64,000 nucleotides of DNA from Archivesica marissinica (lineage: Eukaryota; Mollusca; Bivalvia; Venerida; Vesicomyidae): positions 17,081,545 through 17,145,544 of the forward strand of contig CM026402.1 in NCBI GenBank assembly GCA_014843695.1, in the 5' to 3' direction. Numbering within the stretch: the first letter of the stretch is position 1; every line of letters starts with the position of its first letter. Below are positions 1-14,500 of this stretch, piece by piece. Below the pieces are notes generated by a model that saw nothing but the letters and a program-made list of their open reading frames with translations, was not told the DNA's origin and did no database searches. The position numbers were made by a program, and so were the translations under genes.

Positions 1-156
1 TTCTCATGCTGATTCTAAAATATTGGTTCTCATGCTGATTCTAAAATATTGGTTCTCATGCTGATTCTAAAATATTGGTTCTCGCGCTGATTCTAAAATA
101 TTGGTTCTCATGCTGATTCTGAAATATTTCTTCTTAACTTAAGTCTGAAATATTGC
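1..156. repeat. 26-bp minisatellite (left edge)
   Basis: About five copies of TTCTCATGCTGATTCTAAAATATTGG-type units, decaying to the right. They share the gctgat...aaatattg core with the array at 1436-2340, so both are parts of one old array split by transposons. Confidence 0.9.
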
Positions 157-357
157 TATAGTCAAACCTGTCTTATGCAGCCAGTGAAGGGAATCTCAGA
201 ATATGGCTGTTTAGCACAGGTGGCTGCTTAATAAAGGTCAAATGCATAATAAAACAACATATTGGGAATCTGGAATCTGGCTGCTTAATACAGGTTGGCT
301 GCTTAATACAGGTTGGCTGCTTAATGGAGGTGACCACGAACACAGGTTTGACTGTAC
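157..357 (+). mobile_element. MITE family H copy
   Basis: Terminal inverted repeats TAGTCAAACCTGT / ACAGGTTTGACTGT bound a non-coding body containing the repeated phrase ggctgcttaatacagg. Other copies lie at 19393-19553 and 49353-49517. Tc1/mariner-like affiliation is inferred from TA-type ends only. Confidence 0.7.
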
Positions 358-474
358 ATAGTTGAATGTGAAAAATTGTTTGTAAATACCAAAAAAGATT
401 CTGAAATATTGGTTCACAGCTAATTGTGAAATATTACTTCAATGCTGATTTGAAATATGGCTTCATAATTGAGT

Positions 475-974
475 TTAAAGCGAAAACGCAAATTATATGG
501 TATTATATTTTTCCAAATATTTGCCTCAAATACTGAGTATTTCAAGTAATAAACAAACATCGTATACGCGGTTTGTTGACATAACAAAATAATGTAAATA
601 GGATCGACATCCAAGCATAATACAACTCATGTATCATGAATAACACGATTTATGCAACAGATTAGCCGTTATATCTCACATTTGTGCCTATGTATATTTA
701 TTTGTAAAATAATCTTACCGTAGTTAAATTATCTCTAAACGACATTACCTCACGTTTAGTATTGACTCCGATGACAAACAAACGTCAATTCTAGAGCATG
801 GATGACCGTTATATGAAATCCTACTTTCAATTTTGAAAACTTGTAGACCACAAAAACACTGTTTATTGATTCAACATTAGTGTTCGAATGTATTCGGAAG
901 AATTTGTAGTAGCAATGCATTTATACGTGAAAAAATGCATTTTATTTGCTTTTTGCGATGTAATGTCGCTTTAA
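475..974. mobile_element. Non-autonomous element family J
   Basis: Bounded by TTAAAGCGA and TCGCTTTAA. A related element at 56286-56853 shares the cgtatacgcg...tttgtt and ccacaaaaacactgttta segments. There is no ORF. Classification unknown. Confidence 0.55.
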
Positions 975-1053
975 TAATACTTAAAGATAATTAAAGAACA
1001 AGTGTTTATAAAAGCTACTTTAGCTTCCTCCTTTGCATAATGTATGTCGTTTA

Positions 1054-1303
1054 GGCTGTCCGATTAGCGCAGTGGTTAGCGCGCTCGCTTCTCACCAATG
1101 CAACCCGGGTTCGATCCTCAGAACAGGAAGTATGTGAGATGGTACAGTTGTCGCCAGATCGGACAGGTGGGTTTTCTCTGGGTACTCTGGTTTCCTCCCA
1201 CGTGAATGACAACATTTACGCTGTCATCCGTGCCAACGAGAGTGATTAATATAAGTTGATAAAACTTGCTTCGCAATCGTTGTAAAATAAATAAAGTTTA
1301 AAC
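1054..1303 (+). mobile_element. SINE A, full length
   Basis: The tRNA-derived head (gtccgattagcgcagtggtt, then ggttcgatcc) gives A and B box promoters. The body is ggtacagttgtcgccagatc, and the tail is shared with family B: gagagtgattaatataagtt, ending aataaataaagtttaaact. Confidence 0.9.
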
Positions 1304-1435
1304 TTTATGTATGTCGTTGTATGTTATAATTATGTGATTTATGTTTTGCAATAAATATCTGTCTAATCTAACACTTATTGGGAAATATTGCTTCATATCT
1401 TAGTTTGAAATATTGCATGCATATATAGCTGCTTG

Positions 1436-2340
1436 TAAATTATTGCTTCATAGCAACATCTGAAACATTGCTTCATAGCAACATCTGAAACATTGCTTCA
1501 TAGCAACATCTGAAACATTGCTTCATAGCAACATCTGAAACATTGCTTCATAGCAACATCTGAAACATTGCTTCATAGCAACATCTGAACATTGTTTCAT
1601 AGCAACATCTGCACATTGCTTCATAGCAACATCTGAAACATTGCTTCATAGCAACATCTGAAACATTGCTTCATAGCAACATCTGAAACATTGTTTCATA
1701 GCAACATCTGCACATTGCTTCATAGCAACATCTGAAACATTGCTTCATAGCAACATCTGAAACATTGCTTCATAGCAACATCTGAAACATTGCTTCATAG
1801 CAACATCTGAAACATTGTTTCATAGCAACATCTGAACATTGCTGCATAGCAACATCTGAACATTGCTTCATAGCAACATCTGAAACATTGCTGCATAGCA
1901 ATATCTGAAACATTGCTTCATAGCAACATCTGAACATTGCTGCATAGCAACATCTGAACATTGCTGCATAGCAACATCTGAACATTGCTGCATAGCAACA
2001 TCTGAAACATTGTTTCATAGTAACATCTGAAACATTGCTGCATAGCAACATCTGAACATTGCTTCATAGCAACATCTGAAACATTGCTGCATAGCAACAT
2101 CTGAAACATTGCTTCATAGCAACATCTGAACATTGCTTCATAGCAACATCTGAAACATTGCTGCATAGCAACATCTGAAATATTGCTTCACTTCATAGCA
2201 ACATCTGAAACACTTCTTCATAGCAACATCTGAAACACTTCTTCATAGCAACATCTGAAACATTGCTTCACTTCATAGCAACATCTGAAACACTTCTTCA
2301 TAGCTGATTGTGTAAATATGGCTTCATAATTGAGTTTTTG
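1436..2340. repeat. 25-bp minisatellite up to the MAM1 exon
   Basis: About 35 copies of ATTGCTTCATAGCAACATCTGAAAC with variants (ctgcatag, catctgaac). It ends about 55 bp before the first exon. The ORFs in it are repeat artefacts. Confidence 0.95.
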
Positions 2341-2396
2341 TTTTGGCATTTCTGAAATTGTCCAGGTAAGGTAGGAGACATTGTTTATTCTTACAG

Positions 2397-2565
2397 AAAC
2401 AACGGTGTGATGCTAGATACAAGGGTAGATGTGACTTTACTAATGGAGTGTGTAGTTTCTGGACAAATGCTGTAGATGACCAATTAGACTGGACTCTTGC
2501 TAAAGGTTCAACTCCCACCCTGGGGACAGGACCAAGTGTTGACCACACATCACACACAGAATCAG
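2397..2565 (+). CDS. Gene 1 exon a: start of MAM1
   Basis: Acceptor tttattcttacag, donor atcag|gtttg; enters phase 0, leaves phase 1. It encodes [14 protein letters not shown], then VCSFW and [20 protein letters not shown]. This is the MAM opening pattern: Cys-Asp-Phe, then Cys-x-W, then the DHT glycine-proline stretch. The first 13 or so residues carry an extra Cys that probably links to an upstream module outside the window. Confidence 0.88.
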
Positions 2566-5500
2566 GTTTGTGTGGATATTACACAACAACATGTTATTTA
2601 CCATTTCAACACTACTGAATTTAATAGGCTTACAAAAAGTGTAGATCCAGATGAGCCGGCTCGTGACGAGCCGTATCATCAGAATCTGCACTTTTTGCCA
2701 GTAATATTACTATTTTTTAGACAAAATTACCCATTTTGATAAATGAACTGGTCCAAATGTAATTTTCTGATTAATTTATTGGTCTAAGAATATCATGGAC
2801 CATTCCATGTCAGTTACTTGGTGTTAAATGGGTTAAAGATAGAATCAATATTAACACATTTTATATAAGCCCAAAATAACATGACTGCTGCAGGAGATCA
2901 TGCAACCAGGAATTGCGTTATTGTATTGTCATTTTGGCATACTACATGTATGGTGTTGATTGTCTTGTACCATAATGATATTGTGTGCAGCTGAAGAGGA
3001 CCAATCAGCCCCACATTCAGTATTGAGACTAGTCCCTGCAGTGGTACAGGTTACCTTCAATCACAGTAACCTTTGGACACGTGGCTGGTTTCCACTAAAT
3101 ATCCAAAATAGAATACACCATGTATAACAGATATATATAATCTATGGAATGTCCCATCAACAGTTAGGCAGTTACATTATATAATCTATGTAATACACCA
3201 TCTTTAATCTATTAGGCAGTTACATTGTATATAATCTATGGAATACATCATCAACAGTTAGGCAGTTACATCATATATAATCTATGGAATATACCATCAA
3301 CAGTTAGGCAGTTACATCATATATAATCTATGGAATATACCATCAACAGTTAGGCAGTTACATCATATATAATCTATGGAATATCCCATCAACAGTTAGG
3401 CAGTTACATCATATATAATATATTGAATGTCCCATCAACAGTTAGGCAGTTACATCATATATAATCTATGGAATATACCATCAACAGTTAGGCAGTTACA
3501 TCATATATAATCTATGGAATATACCATCAACAGTTAGGCAGTTACATCGTATATAATCTATGGAATGTCCCATCAACAGTTAAGCAGTTGCATCGTATAT
3601 AATCTATGGAATATACCATCAACAGTTAGAAAGTTACATCGTATATAATCTATGGAATATACAATCAACAGTTAGGCTGTTACATCATATATAATCTATG
3701 GAATGTCCCATCAACAGTTAGGCAGTTACATCATATATAATCTATGGAGCCTAGTGGTTACGGCGTCCGCCTATGGAGCGGGAGGTCGAAGGTTCGAACT
3801 TTGTCAGGGGTTTGTTCTGATATGGCCGAATTGTGAGCTGCCAGCTAGTTAAATAATGGTTACCGGTTGCCTACAAGCCTGGCATCTGGCATACAAGCAT
3901 AGAATTCGGGCAGTACTGATGTTCATAAAAAGAGGTGTCTCATAAGTCAGAAATGGCTGGCCCTTTAAATAGGGGTAACACTATAATAAACAAACACTTT
4001 ACTTTTATATTTATATTATTCCTTTTTTCTGTGCATAGGTGGTTATGTTTACATAGACAGTTCATCACCAAGGCAACAAGGAGATATGGCTCGACTCACA
4101 TCCATGACAATCAATGGTGCATCTAAGAACTGTGTAGTAAGTATGACCTACATATTATATAAGATCAGAACTATGTGGTAAGTATGACCTACATAACATA
4201 TAGGATACAAACTGTGTGGTAAGTATGACCTACATAACATATAGGATACAAACTGTGTGGTAAGTATGACCTACATAACATATAGGATACAAACTGTGTG
4301 GTAAGTATGACCTACATAACATATAAGATACAAACTGTGTGGTAAGTATGACCTACATAACATATAAGATACAAACTGTGTGGTAAGTATGACCTACATA
4401 ACATATAGGATCAGAACTGTGTGGTAAGTATGACCTACATAGCATATAAGATACAAACTGTGTGGTAAGTATGACCTACATAACATATAGGATACAAACT
4501 GTGTGGTAAGTATGACCTACATAACATATAGGATCAAACTGTGTGGTAAGTATGACCTACATAACATATAAGATACAAACTGTGTGGTAAGTATGACCTA
4601 CATAACATATAGGATACAAACTGTGTGGTAAGTATGACCTACATAACATATAGGATACAAACTGTGTGGTAAGTATGACCTACATAACATATAAGATACA
4701 AACTGTGTGGTAAGTATGACCTACATAACATATAGGATACAAACTGTGTGGTAAGTATGACCTACATAACATATAGGATACAAACTGTGTGGTAAGTATG
4801 ACCTACATAACATATAGGATACAAACTGTGTGGTAAGTATGACCTACATAACATATAGGATACAAACTGTGTGGTAAGTATGACCTACATAACATATAGG
4901 ATACAAACTGTGTGGTAAGTATGACCTACATAACATATAGGATACAAACTGTGTGGTAAGTATGACCTACATAACATATAGGATACAAACTGTGTGGTAA
5001 GTATGACCTACATAACATATAGGATAATACCTGTGTGGTAAGTATGACCTACATAACATATAGGATACAAACTGTGTGGTAAGTATGACCTACATAACAT
5101 ATAGGATACAAACTGTGTGGTAAGTATGACCTACATAACATATAGGATACAAACTGTGTGGTAAGTATGACCTACATAACATATAGGATACAAACTGTGT
5201 GGTAAGTATGACCTACATAACATATAGGATACAAACTGTGTGGTAAGTATGACCTACATAACATATAGGATAATACCTGTGTGGTAAGTATGACCTACAT
5301 AACATATAGGATAATACCTGTGTGGTAAGTATGACCTACATAACATATAGGATAATACCTGTGTGGTAAGTATGACCTACATAACATATAGGATAATACC
5401 TGTGTGGTAAGTATGACCTACATAACATATAGGATAATACCTGTGTGGTAAGTATGACCTACATAACATATAGGATAATACCTGTGTGGTAAGTATGACC

Positions 5501-8500
5501 TACATAACATATAGGATACAAACTGTGTGGTAAGTATGACCTACATAACATATAGGATACAAACTGTGTGGTAAGTATGACCTACATAACATATAGGATA
5601 CAAACTGTGTGGTAAGTATGACCTACATAACATATAGGATAATACATGTGTGGTAAGTATGACCTACATAACATATAGGATACAAACTGTGTGGTAAGTA
5701 TGACCTACATAACATATAGGATAATACCTGTGTGGTAAGTATGACCTACATAACATATAGGATAATACCTGTGTGGTAAGTATGACCTACATAACATATA
5801 GGATAATACCTGTGTGGTAAGTATGACCTACATAACATATAGGATAATACCTGTGTGGTAAGTATGACCTACATAACATATAGGATAATACCTGTGTGGT
5901 AAGTATGACCTACATAACATATAGGATAATACCTGTGTGGTAAGTATGACCTACATAACATATAGGATAATACCTGTGTGGTAAGTATGACCTACATAAC
6001 ATATAGGATAATACCTGTGTGGTAAGTATGACCTACATAACATATAGGATAATAACTGTGTGGTAAGTATGACCTACATAACATATAGGATAAAAACTGT
6101 GTGGTAAGTATGACCTACATAACATATAGGATAATACCTGTGTGGTAAGTATGACCTACATAACATATAGGATAATACCTGTGTGGTAAGTATGACCTAC
6201 ATAACATATAGGATAATACCTGTGTGGTAAGTATGACCTACATAACATATAGGATAATACCTGTGTGGTAAGTATGACCTACATAACATATAGGATAATA
6301 CCTGTGTGGTAAGTATGACCTACATAACATATAGGATAATACCTGTGTGGTAAGTATGACCTACATAACATATAGGATAATACCTGTGTGGTAAGTATGA
6401 CCTACATAACATATAGGATAATACCTGTGTGGTAAGTATGACCTACATAACATATAGGATAATACCTGTGTGGTAAGTATGACCTACATAACATATAGGA
6501 TAAGAACTGTGTGGTAAGTATGACCTACATAACATATAGGATACAAACTGTGTGGTAAGTATGACCTACATAACATATAGGATACAAACTGTGTGGTAAG
6601 TATGACCTACATAACATATAAGATACAAACTGTGTGGTAAGTATGACCTACATAACATATAGGATACAAACTGTGTGGTAAGTATGACCTACATAACATA
6701 TAGGATCAGACTGTGTGGTAATATGACCTACATAACATATAAGATACAAACTGTGTGGTAAGTATGACCTACATAACATATAGGATACAAACTGTGTGGT
6801 AAGTATGACCTACATAACATATAGGATCAGAACTGTGTGGTAAGTATGACCTACATAACATATAGGATACAAACTGTGTGGTAAGTATGACCTACATAAC
6901 ATATAAGATACAAACTGTGTGGTAAGTATGACCTACATAACATATAGGATACAAACTGTGTGGTAAGTATGACCTACATAACATATAGGATACAAACTGT
7001 GTGGTAAGTATGACCTACATAACATATAAGATACAAACTGTGTGGTAAGTATGACCTACATAACATATAGGATACAAACTGTGTGGTAAGTATGACCTAC
7101 ATAACATATAGGATCAAACTGTGTGGTAAGTATGACCTACATAACATATAGGATACAAACTGTGTGGTAAGTATGACCTACATAACATATAGGATACAAA
7201 CTGTGTGGTAAGTATGACCTACATAACATATAGGATCAAACTGTGTGGTAAGTATGACCTACATAACATATAAGATACAAACTGTGTGGTAAGTATGACC
7301 TACATAACATATAGGATACAAACTGTGTGGTAAGTATGACCTACATAACATATAGGATACAAACTGTGTGGTAAGTATGACCTACATAACATATAAGATA
7401 CAAACTGTGTGGTAAGTATGACCTACATAACATATAGGATACAAACTGTGTGGTAAGTATGACCTACATAACATATAGGATACAAACTGTGTGGTAAGTA
7501 TGACCTACATAACATATAGGATACAAACTGTGTGGTAAGTATGACCTACATAACATATAGGATACAAACTGTGTGGTAAGTATGACCTACATAACATATA
7601 GGATACAAACTGTGTGGTAAGTATGACCTACATAACATATAGGATACAAACTGTGTGGTAAGTATGACCTACATAACATATAGGATACAAACTGTGTGGT
7701 AAGTATGACCTACATAACATATAGGATACAAACTGTGTGGTAAGTATGACCTACATAACATATAGGATACAAACTGTGTGGTAAGTATGACCTACATAAC
7801 ATATAGGATACAAACTGTGTGGTAAGTATGACCTACATAACATATAGGATCAGAACTGTGTGGTAAGTATGACCTACATAACATATAGGATCAGAACTGT
7901 GTGGTAAGTATGACCTACATACATATAGGATCAGAACTGTGTGGTAAGTATGACCTACATACATATAGGATCAGAACTGTGTGGTAAGTATGACCTACAT
8001 ACATATAGGATCAGAACTGTGTGGTAAGTATGACCTACATACATATCACATTGGACTGCATATTCATGGATCGCAGGTTGATCTTTCGTCTGACTATAAT
8101 GATATTAACCTTCTTTCAGATGGGACTTTAAGCCGAGGTCTCGTGTTTACACCGTGCACGTAAAAGAACCAGAGGAGACTCTGGAATGGGTCTCTGTCTG
8201 TATCATTGCACTATCTTCCACAAATCTAAAATGACTAATCTCTTCAGGAGGCGTCGCTCATATGGGCAACCGTTAGCAACGATAAATAAACGTAAAACAC
8301 ACACACAGTTATATGTTAAGTTCCACTTCCTTTCTTTTTGTTAGCACATGCACATATGACAATGTAAAAGTTTCACCTATATTCTTGTTTGCATAATTTG
8401 TTCTTTAAAAAGGGTAACCGGTACCTAGCATCAGCCTTGGCAGTAGTATAAAATTTAAACTTTATTTATTTTACAATGATTGCGAAGCAAGTTTTAACAA

Positions 8501-11500
8501 CTTATATTAATCACTCTCGTTGGCGCTTTTGTCATTCGTGTGGTAGGAAACCGGAGTACCCGGGGAAAACCCACCTGTCCAATCTGGCGACCATCGTACC
8601 ATCTCACATACTTCCCCGGTCCGAGGATCGAACCCGGCAGTAGTATATGACATATGGGATCAGCTCGAACTAGTTTCAAAATGCTTTTCAGCTTCGACTA
8701 TGGTATCACATGTGGGGCACAGAAGTAGGGATTCTGACAGTGTCCAAGCGCGTGACCTATTTAAAGGCGATTACAGGACTTGACGTTCTCTCCTCCATCC
8801 AGGGGGACCATGGGGATGCCTGGAGACTTGCCACATATGTCATGGATTCGAAGGATGGCAAAGATTTTCAGGTATATATGTTATATAGGCCATAAGTCAA
8901 CAGGTTTCTTTTGAGTAAAGTGAATGTTTTCAACATATTTGGTATTTATAATATAACGTTCAGGGAACAATAGCTGCATTGTAATTAACCCATTCAACAC
9001 CAAGTAACTGACATGGACTGGTCCATGATAGTTTTAGACCAATAAATTAATAACAAAATTACATTTGGATCAGTTCATTTATCAAAATGGGTAATTGTTT
9101 TTCTAAAAATAGTTATATTACTTGAAAAAAGTGCAGATCCTGATGAGACGGCTCATCACGAGCCGGCTCATCTGGATCTACACTTTTTTGTAAGCCAATT
9201 TAGAGATCTGTGGTGTTGAAAGGGTTAAACTATCTTGCGATATTTGTTATAATATTATCGAGAATATTGGGTTACTGTGTTATAAATCCGAATTTATTAG
9301 GCGAGTTGGAATAAATATACAATGTATATATATGTATATATATTCGGAGACGAACCTAATAATTTAATATTTATAAGATGGTAACCTAATATTCTATTTA
9401 TTCTATTTTGTTAGAGAGGTAAGATTACCGAATATTCATGACCTGAAGATTACCATACCATTTGTGAACATATGACGTCATACACGCAGCGTTATGACGT
9501 CACGAAAGGTTTATTAAACTCTGACTAAAACTATTTATTGCACACCGATTGTGTAAGAAGTATTAATTACTTATATTAATCACTCTCGTTGACGTGGATT
9601 AAGGCGTATATGTGGTCATTTGTGTTGGATGAAACAAGATTACCTGGAGAAAGCCAACCTGTCTGATCTGGCGACCATTGTAACGTCTCACATACTTCAC
9701 TGTCCGAGGAGAGATTGGTGAGAAGCGAGTGAGTGCGCACTAACCAGCTGCATGTTTTTATGTAGCTATGTCATGAATGATAAGATACCTTGTAAAGTTT
9801 TAACCCATTCAACACTAAGTAACTGACATGGACTGGTCCATGATATTTTTAGACCAATAAATTAATAACAAAATTACATTTGGATCAGTTCATTTATCAA
9901 AATGGGTAATTTTTTAAAAATAGTTATATTACTTGAAAAAAGTGTAGATCCTGATGAGACGGCTCGTCACGAGCCGGCTCATCTGGATCTATACTTTTTT
10001 GTAAGCCAATTTAGAGGTCTGTGGTGTTGAAAGGGTTAAATATAGTAAGCTGACTTACCCCACCAACTGTCGGAGTCGTGGAGAGAGAAAAAAATATTAT
10101 TTCGGTGAAACTGTTTTATGGATAGAAGCTTGGCTTAGAATGCTCGTTGACATGGCAACACAGCATAGCAATAATAAGTTTGACCATACTACTGATGCAC
10201 TGCGACCACAAGCTTTAAGAAAGTTTATACAAAATTATTTTAGCTCGATTGCGAAACAAGTTCTTACAACTTATATTAATCACTCTTGAGACCTCATTTC
10301 TGATGGAATCCATCGCCACGATGGAGAGAAGAAAAGGCAACGTGGAATTTAAATGCCTTGCTTGCCTAAGGGCACAATCGTAACGGCTCCAGCAGGGCTC
10401 GAACTCCCCGAACCACAAACAGCCAGGTATGTCAAGCCAAACTAATATTATGTAAAATAAAAGTATCTTCTACGGTTAATGCAGACTTGAGTATAATTGT
10501 GGTAAATACCTACATACCAGATTGTTAACATGTACCATGTAGTACAATTGCCATAGTTACACAAACTTATGTATATGTATCTATTCTATTCTTTCTGGCT
10601 ATTTCAGATATTGTTACAGGGTAGTGTAGGTGGTGGGGTGCACAACAACATCGCTATAGATGACATCTCGCTCACGCCCGGCTGCCAGCTTGGAGGTAAT
10701 CTACATTGATCATTTATCAGAATAATATAACTTATGAAAGAAGCTGTTCCTTGATAGGATAGCAAAAGGGAGATGGGACGTTAAACCGAGGTCTCGTGTC
10801 GGTGCTTTACACCATGCACGTAAAAGAACCAGAGGAGATTCTGGAATGGGTCTCTGTCTGCATCATGCAATATCCTCCAGAAATCTAAAATGACTAAACT
10901 CTTCAGGAGGCGTCGCTCATATGGGCAACCGGTAGCGACGGTAAATAAACGTAAAAAAAAAAAGATAGCAGAAGGTAGATACACTTATTATACATAGTTA
11001 TCACAGCCTGTGAAAATAGTCAAAAACACTTGGCCTCCATTTTGATTGGCAAGTTTTATAAATGGCAATTTCACGATTTTACTAGTAATTCTTTAATTGT
11101 AATTACTTAATTAATTTTGGTTTCTTAATATAAAATTTGGTATGATTTTAAAGGTATTGAAATGCACTTTTTAAATATTAATTTATTTTTTGACAATGAT
11201 GTATGGATTATAAATTATAAGAACTTAACTTGCACCTCTTTTCACAGTTGAAATATTAATATACAGGTAAATTATTATTTAAATACGGTTCTATAAGGCT
11301 GTCCAATTAGTGCAGCGGTTAGTGTGCTTGCTTCTCACCAATGCAACCTGGGTGTAATCCTCGGACCGGGAAGTATGTGAGATGGTACAGTGGTCGCCAG
11401 ATCTGACAGGTGGGTTTTCACGGGTACTCCGGTTTCCTCCCAAACGAATGACAACATATACGCTTTCATCAGCGCCAACGAGAGTGATTAATATAAGTTG

Positions 11501-14500
11501 TTAAAACTTGCCTCGTAAAATATAAATTATTATTTTATATGTATAATTCAAAGTGAAAGGGATCGAAATGCTTATATATAAGAAATAAGAATGAAATTAG
11601 ATTAGAATATGTAGAGAAATGAGATTTAGTAGGAGAAAAGTGTAGTATTGGTTGAGAGTAAGAAATAGGGGTGGAGCGGATTGTGAGGTTGATATAGTCG
11701 TGATAACGCAGTGGATGCGAATTCCCTTCAGTTGTGAAAGGTCCGAAGTACGAGCCACGCTGGAGCCGTTACAATTGTGCCCTTAGGCAAGGCATTTAAA
11801 TTCCATGTTGCCTCTTTTCTCTCCATCTTGGCGATAGATTCCATCAGGAATGAGGTCTGAACAGTGATTAATATAAGTTGTAAGAATTTGTATGTTGATA
11901 TTATAGTGGATGCTTGAACTAGACAACTCAGTCAAGTCGTTTTGAATTTTCTATGAACCCGTAATATTAAAATCTTAGTTTACAAAGTGTGTGTTTTTAC
12001 GTTTATTTATCGTCGCTACCGGTTGCCCATATGAGCGACGCCTCCTGAAGAGATTAGTTATTTTAGATTTTTGGAGGATAGTGCAATGATACAGACAGAG
12101 AGACCCATTCCAGAGTCTCCTCTGGTTCTTTTACGTGCACGGTGTAAAGCACCGACACGAGACCTCGGTTTAACGTCCCATCTGAAAGACTGTTAATTTT
12201 ATTAGGGTCAGACGGGGGATGGAACCTGCGATCCCTGGATTACCAGTCCTAGTTTACAAATGTCATGCTTACACCTATTAAAGGTTCAATACCAGGACAA
12301 GCAACTCCACCAAGTACAACTGTGGGATCATGTGGGCCAGGCCAGTTGAAATGCCAGAATACAAACAAGTGTTACACATTCCGGGAACAGTGCGACTTCA
12401 TTGATGCATGTGGCGATAACTCGGATGAACTCGCTTGTGGTACGGCTGTAGTTTATATTTTTCTCACTTGCGACCATAAGTTTACACCTCTGCACTTATG
12501 GAAACAATATTAAAATTTATGTTGCATTTCAATTATAGGCATACGTTGGTGTTTCGAACCCACATTGCCATGGTTACGTCGAAAGACAATAACAATTTTG
12601 ACCACTCTACTAAAGCGATCTTCAAATATAAGTATTAGTTCTTGCAGCTTATATCTTATTTCCTATGAAAGTTTTACTTGTTACTGTTTACATGTTTCAT
12701 TATGCTATTTCATGTTTTAATTTGTTGAGGGCCTCATGGTAGATTGTCTTATGCCAATGATGAGTTCATATTTTTATGACAACACTGACTATCAGCACGG
12801 AGAACTGTTTTTATAGATGCCATGCTCACGGATAGTGTTTTTATAAATGCTACGCTCACGGATAGTGTTTTTATAGATGCCACGCTCACGGATAGTGTTT
12901 TTATAGATGCCACGCTCACGGATAGTGTTTTTATAGATGCCACGGTCACGGCTAGTGTTTTTATAGATGCCACGGTCACGGCTAGTGTTTTTATAGATGC
13001 CACGCTCACGGATAGTGTTTTATAGATGCCACGCTCAGGATAGTGTTTTTATAGATGCCACGCTCACGGATAGTGTTTTATAATGCCACGCTCACGGATA
13101 GTGTTTTATAGATGCCACGCTCACGGATAGTGTTTTATAAATGCCACGCTCACGGATAGTGTTTTATAAATGCCACGCTCACGGATAGTGTTTTTATAGA
13201 TGCCACGGTCATGGATAGTGTTTTTATAGATGCCACGGTCACGGATAGTGTTTTTATAGATGCCACGGTCACGGATAGTGTTTTTATAGATGCCACGGTC
13301 ACGGATAGTGTTTTATAGATGCCACGGTCACGGATAGTGTTTTTATAGATGCCACGGTCACGGATAGTGTTTTTATAAATGCCACACTCACGGATAGTGT
13401 TTTATAAATGCCACGCTCACGGATAGTGTTTTTATAGATGCCACACTCACGGATAGTGTTTTTATAGATGCCACGCTCACGGATAGTGTTTTTATAGATG
13501 CCACGGTCAGGATAGTGTTTTTATAGATGCCACGGTCACGGATAGTGTTTTTATAATGCCACGCTCACGGATAGTGTTTTATAGATGCCACGCTCACGGA
13601 TAGTGTTTTTATAGATGCCACGCTCACGGATAGTGTTTTATAAATGCCACGCTCACGGATAGTGTTTTATAAATGCCACGCTCACGGATAGTGTTTTATA
13701 GATGCCACGGTCACGGATAGTGTTTTTATAGATGCCACGCTCACGGATAGTGTTTTATAAATGCCACGCTCACGGATAGTGTTTTATAAATGCCACACTC
13801 ACGGATAGTGTTTTTATAGATGCCACACTCACGGATAGTGTTTTTATAGATGCCACGGTCAGGGATAGTGTTTTTATAGATGCCACGGTCACGGATAGTG
13901 TTTTTATAGATGCCACGGTCACGGATAGTGTTTTTATAGATGCCACGGTCAGGGATAGTGTTTTTATAGATGCCACGGTCACGGATAGTGTTTTTATAGA
14001 TGCCACGGTCAGGGATAGTGTTTTTATAGATGCCACGGTCACGGATAGTGTTTTTATAGATGCCACGGTCACGGATAGTGTTTTTATAGATGCCACGGTC
14101 AGGGATAGTGTTTTTATAGATGCCACAGTCAGGGATAGTGTTTTTATAGATGCCACGGTCAGGGATAGTGTTTTTATAAATGCCACGGTCACGGATAGTG
14201 TTTTATAAATGCCACGCTCACGGATAGTGTTTTTATAGATGTCACGGATAGTGTTTTTATAGAGGCCACGGTCACGGATAGTGTTTTTATAGATGCCACG
14301 GTCACGGATAGTGTTTTTATAGATGCCACGGTCACGGATAGTGTTTTTATAGATGCCACACTCACGGATAGTGTTTTTATAAATGCCACGGTCACGGATA
14401 GTGTTTTATAAATGCCACGCTCACGGATAGTGTTTTTATAGATGCCACGGTCACGGATAGTGTTTTTATAGATGCCACGGTCACGGATAGTGTTTTTATA

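Noticed and set aside
1054..1130. tRNA genes at the SINE heads (also at 26310, 32527, 41128, 54577, 57035, 57850)
   Set aside because: A and B boxes are present, but each is fused to a conserved SINE body and tail, present in many diverged copies, without a full cloverleaf acceptor stem.
2497..2739. ORF overlapping the first exon
   Set aside because: Wrong frame for the MAM exon, and it continues into intron and MITE G.
4137..8045. CRISPR-like array
   Set aside because: Eukaryotic context, no variable spacers and head-to-tail identical units: an ordinary minisatellite. The same applies to all arrays here.
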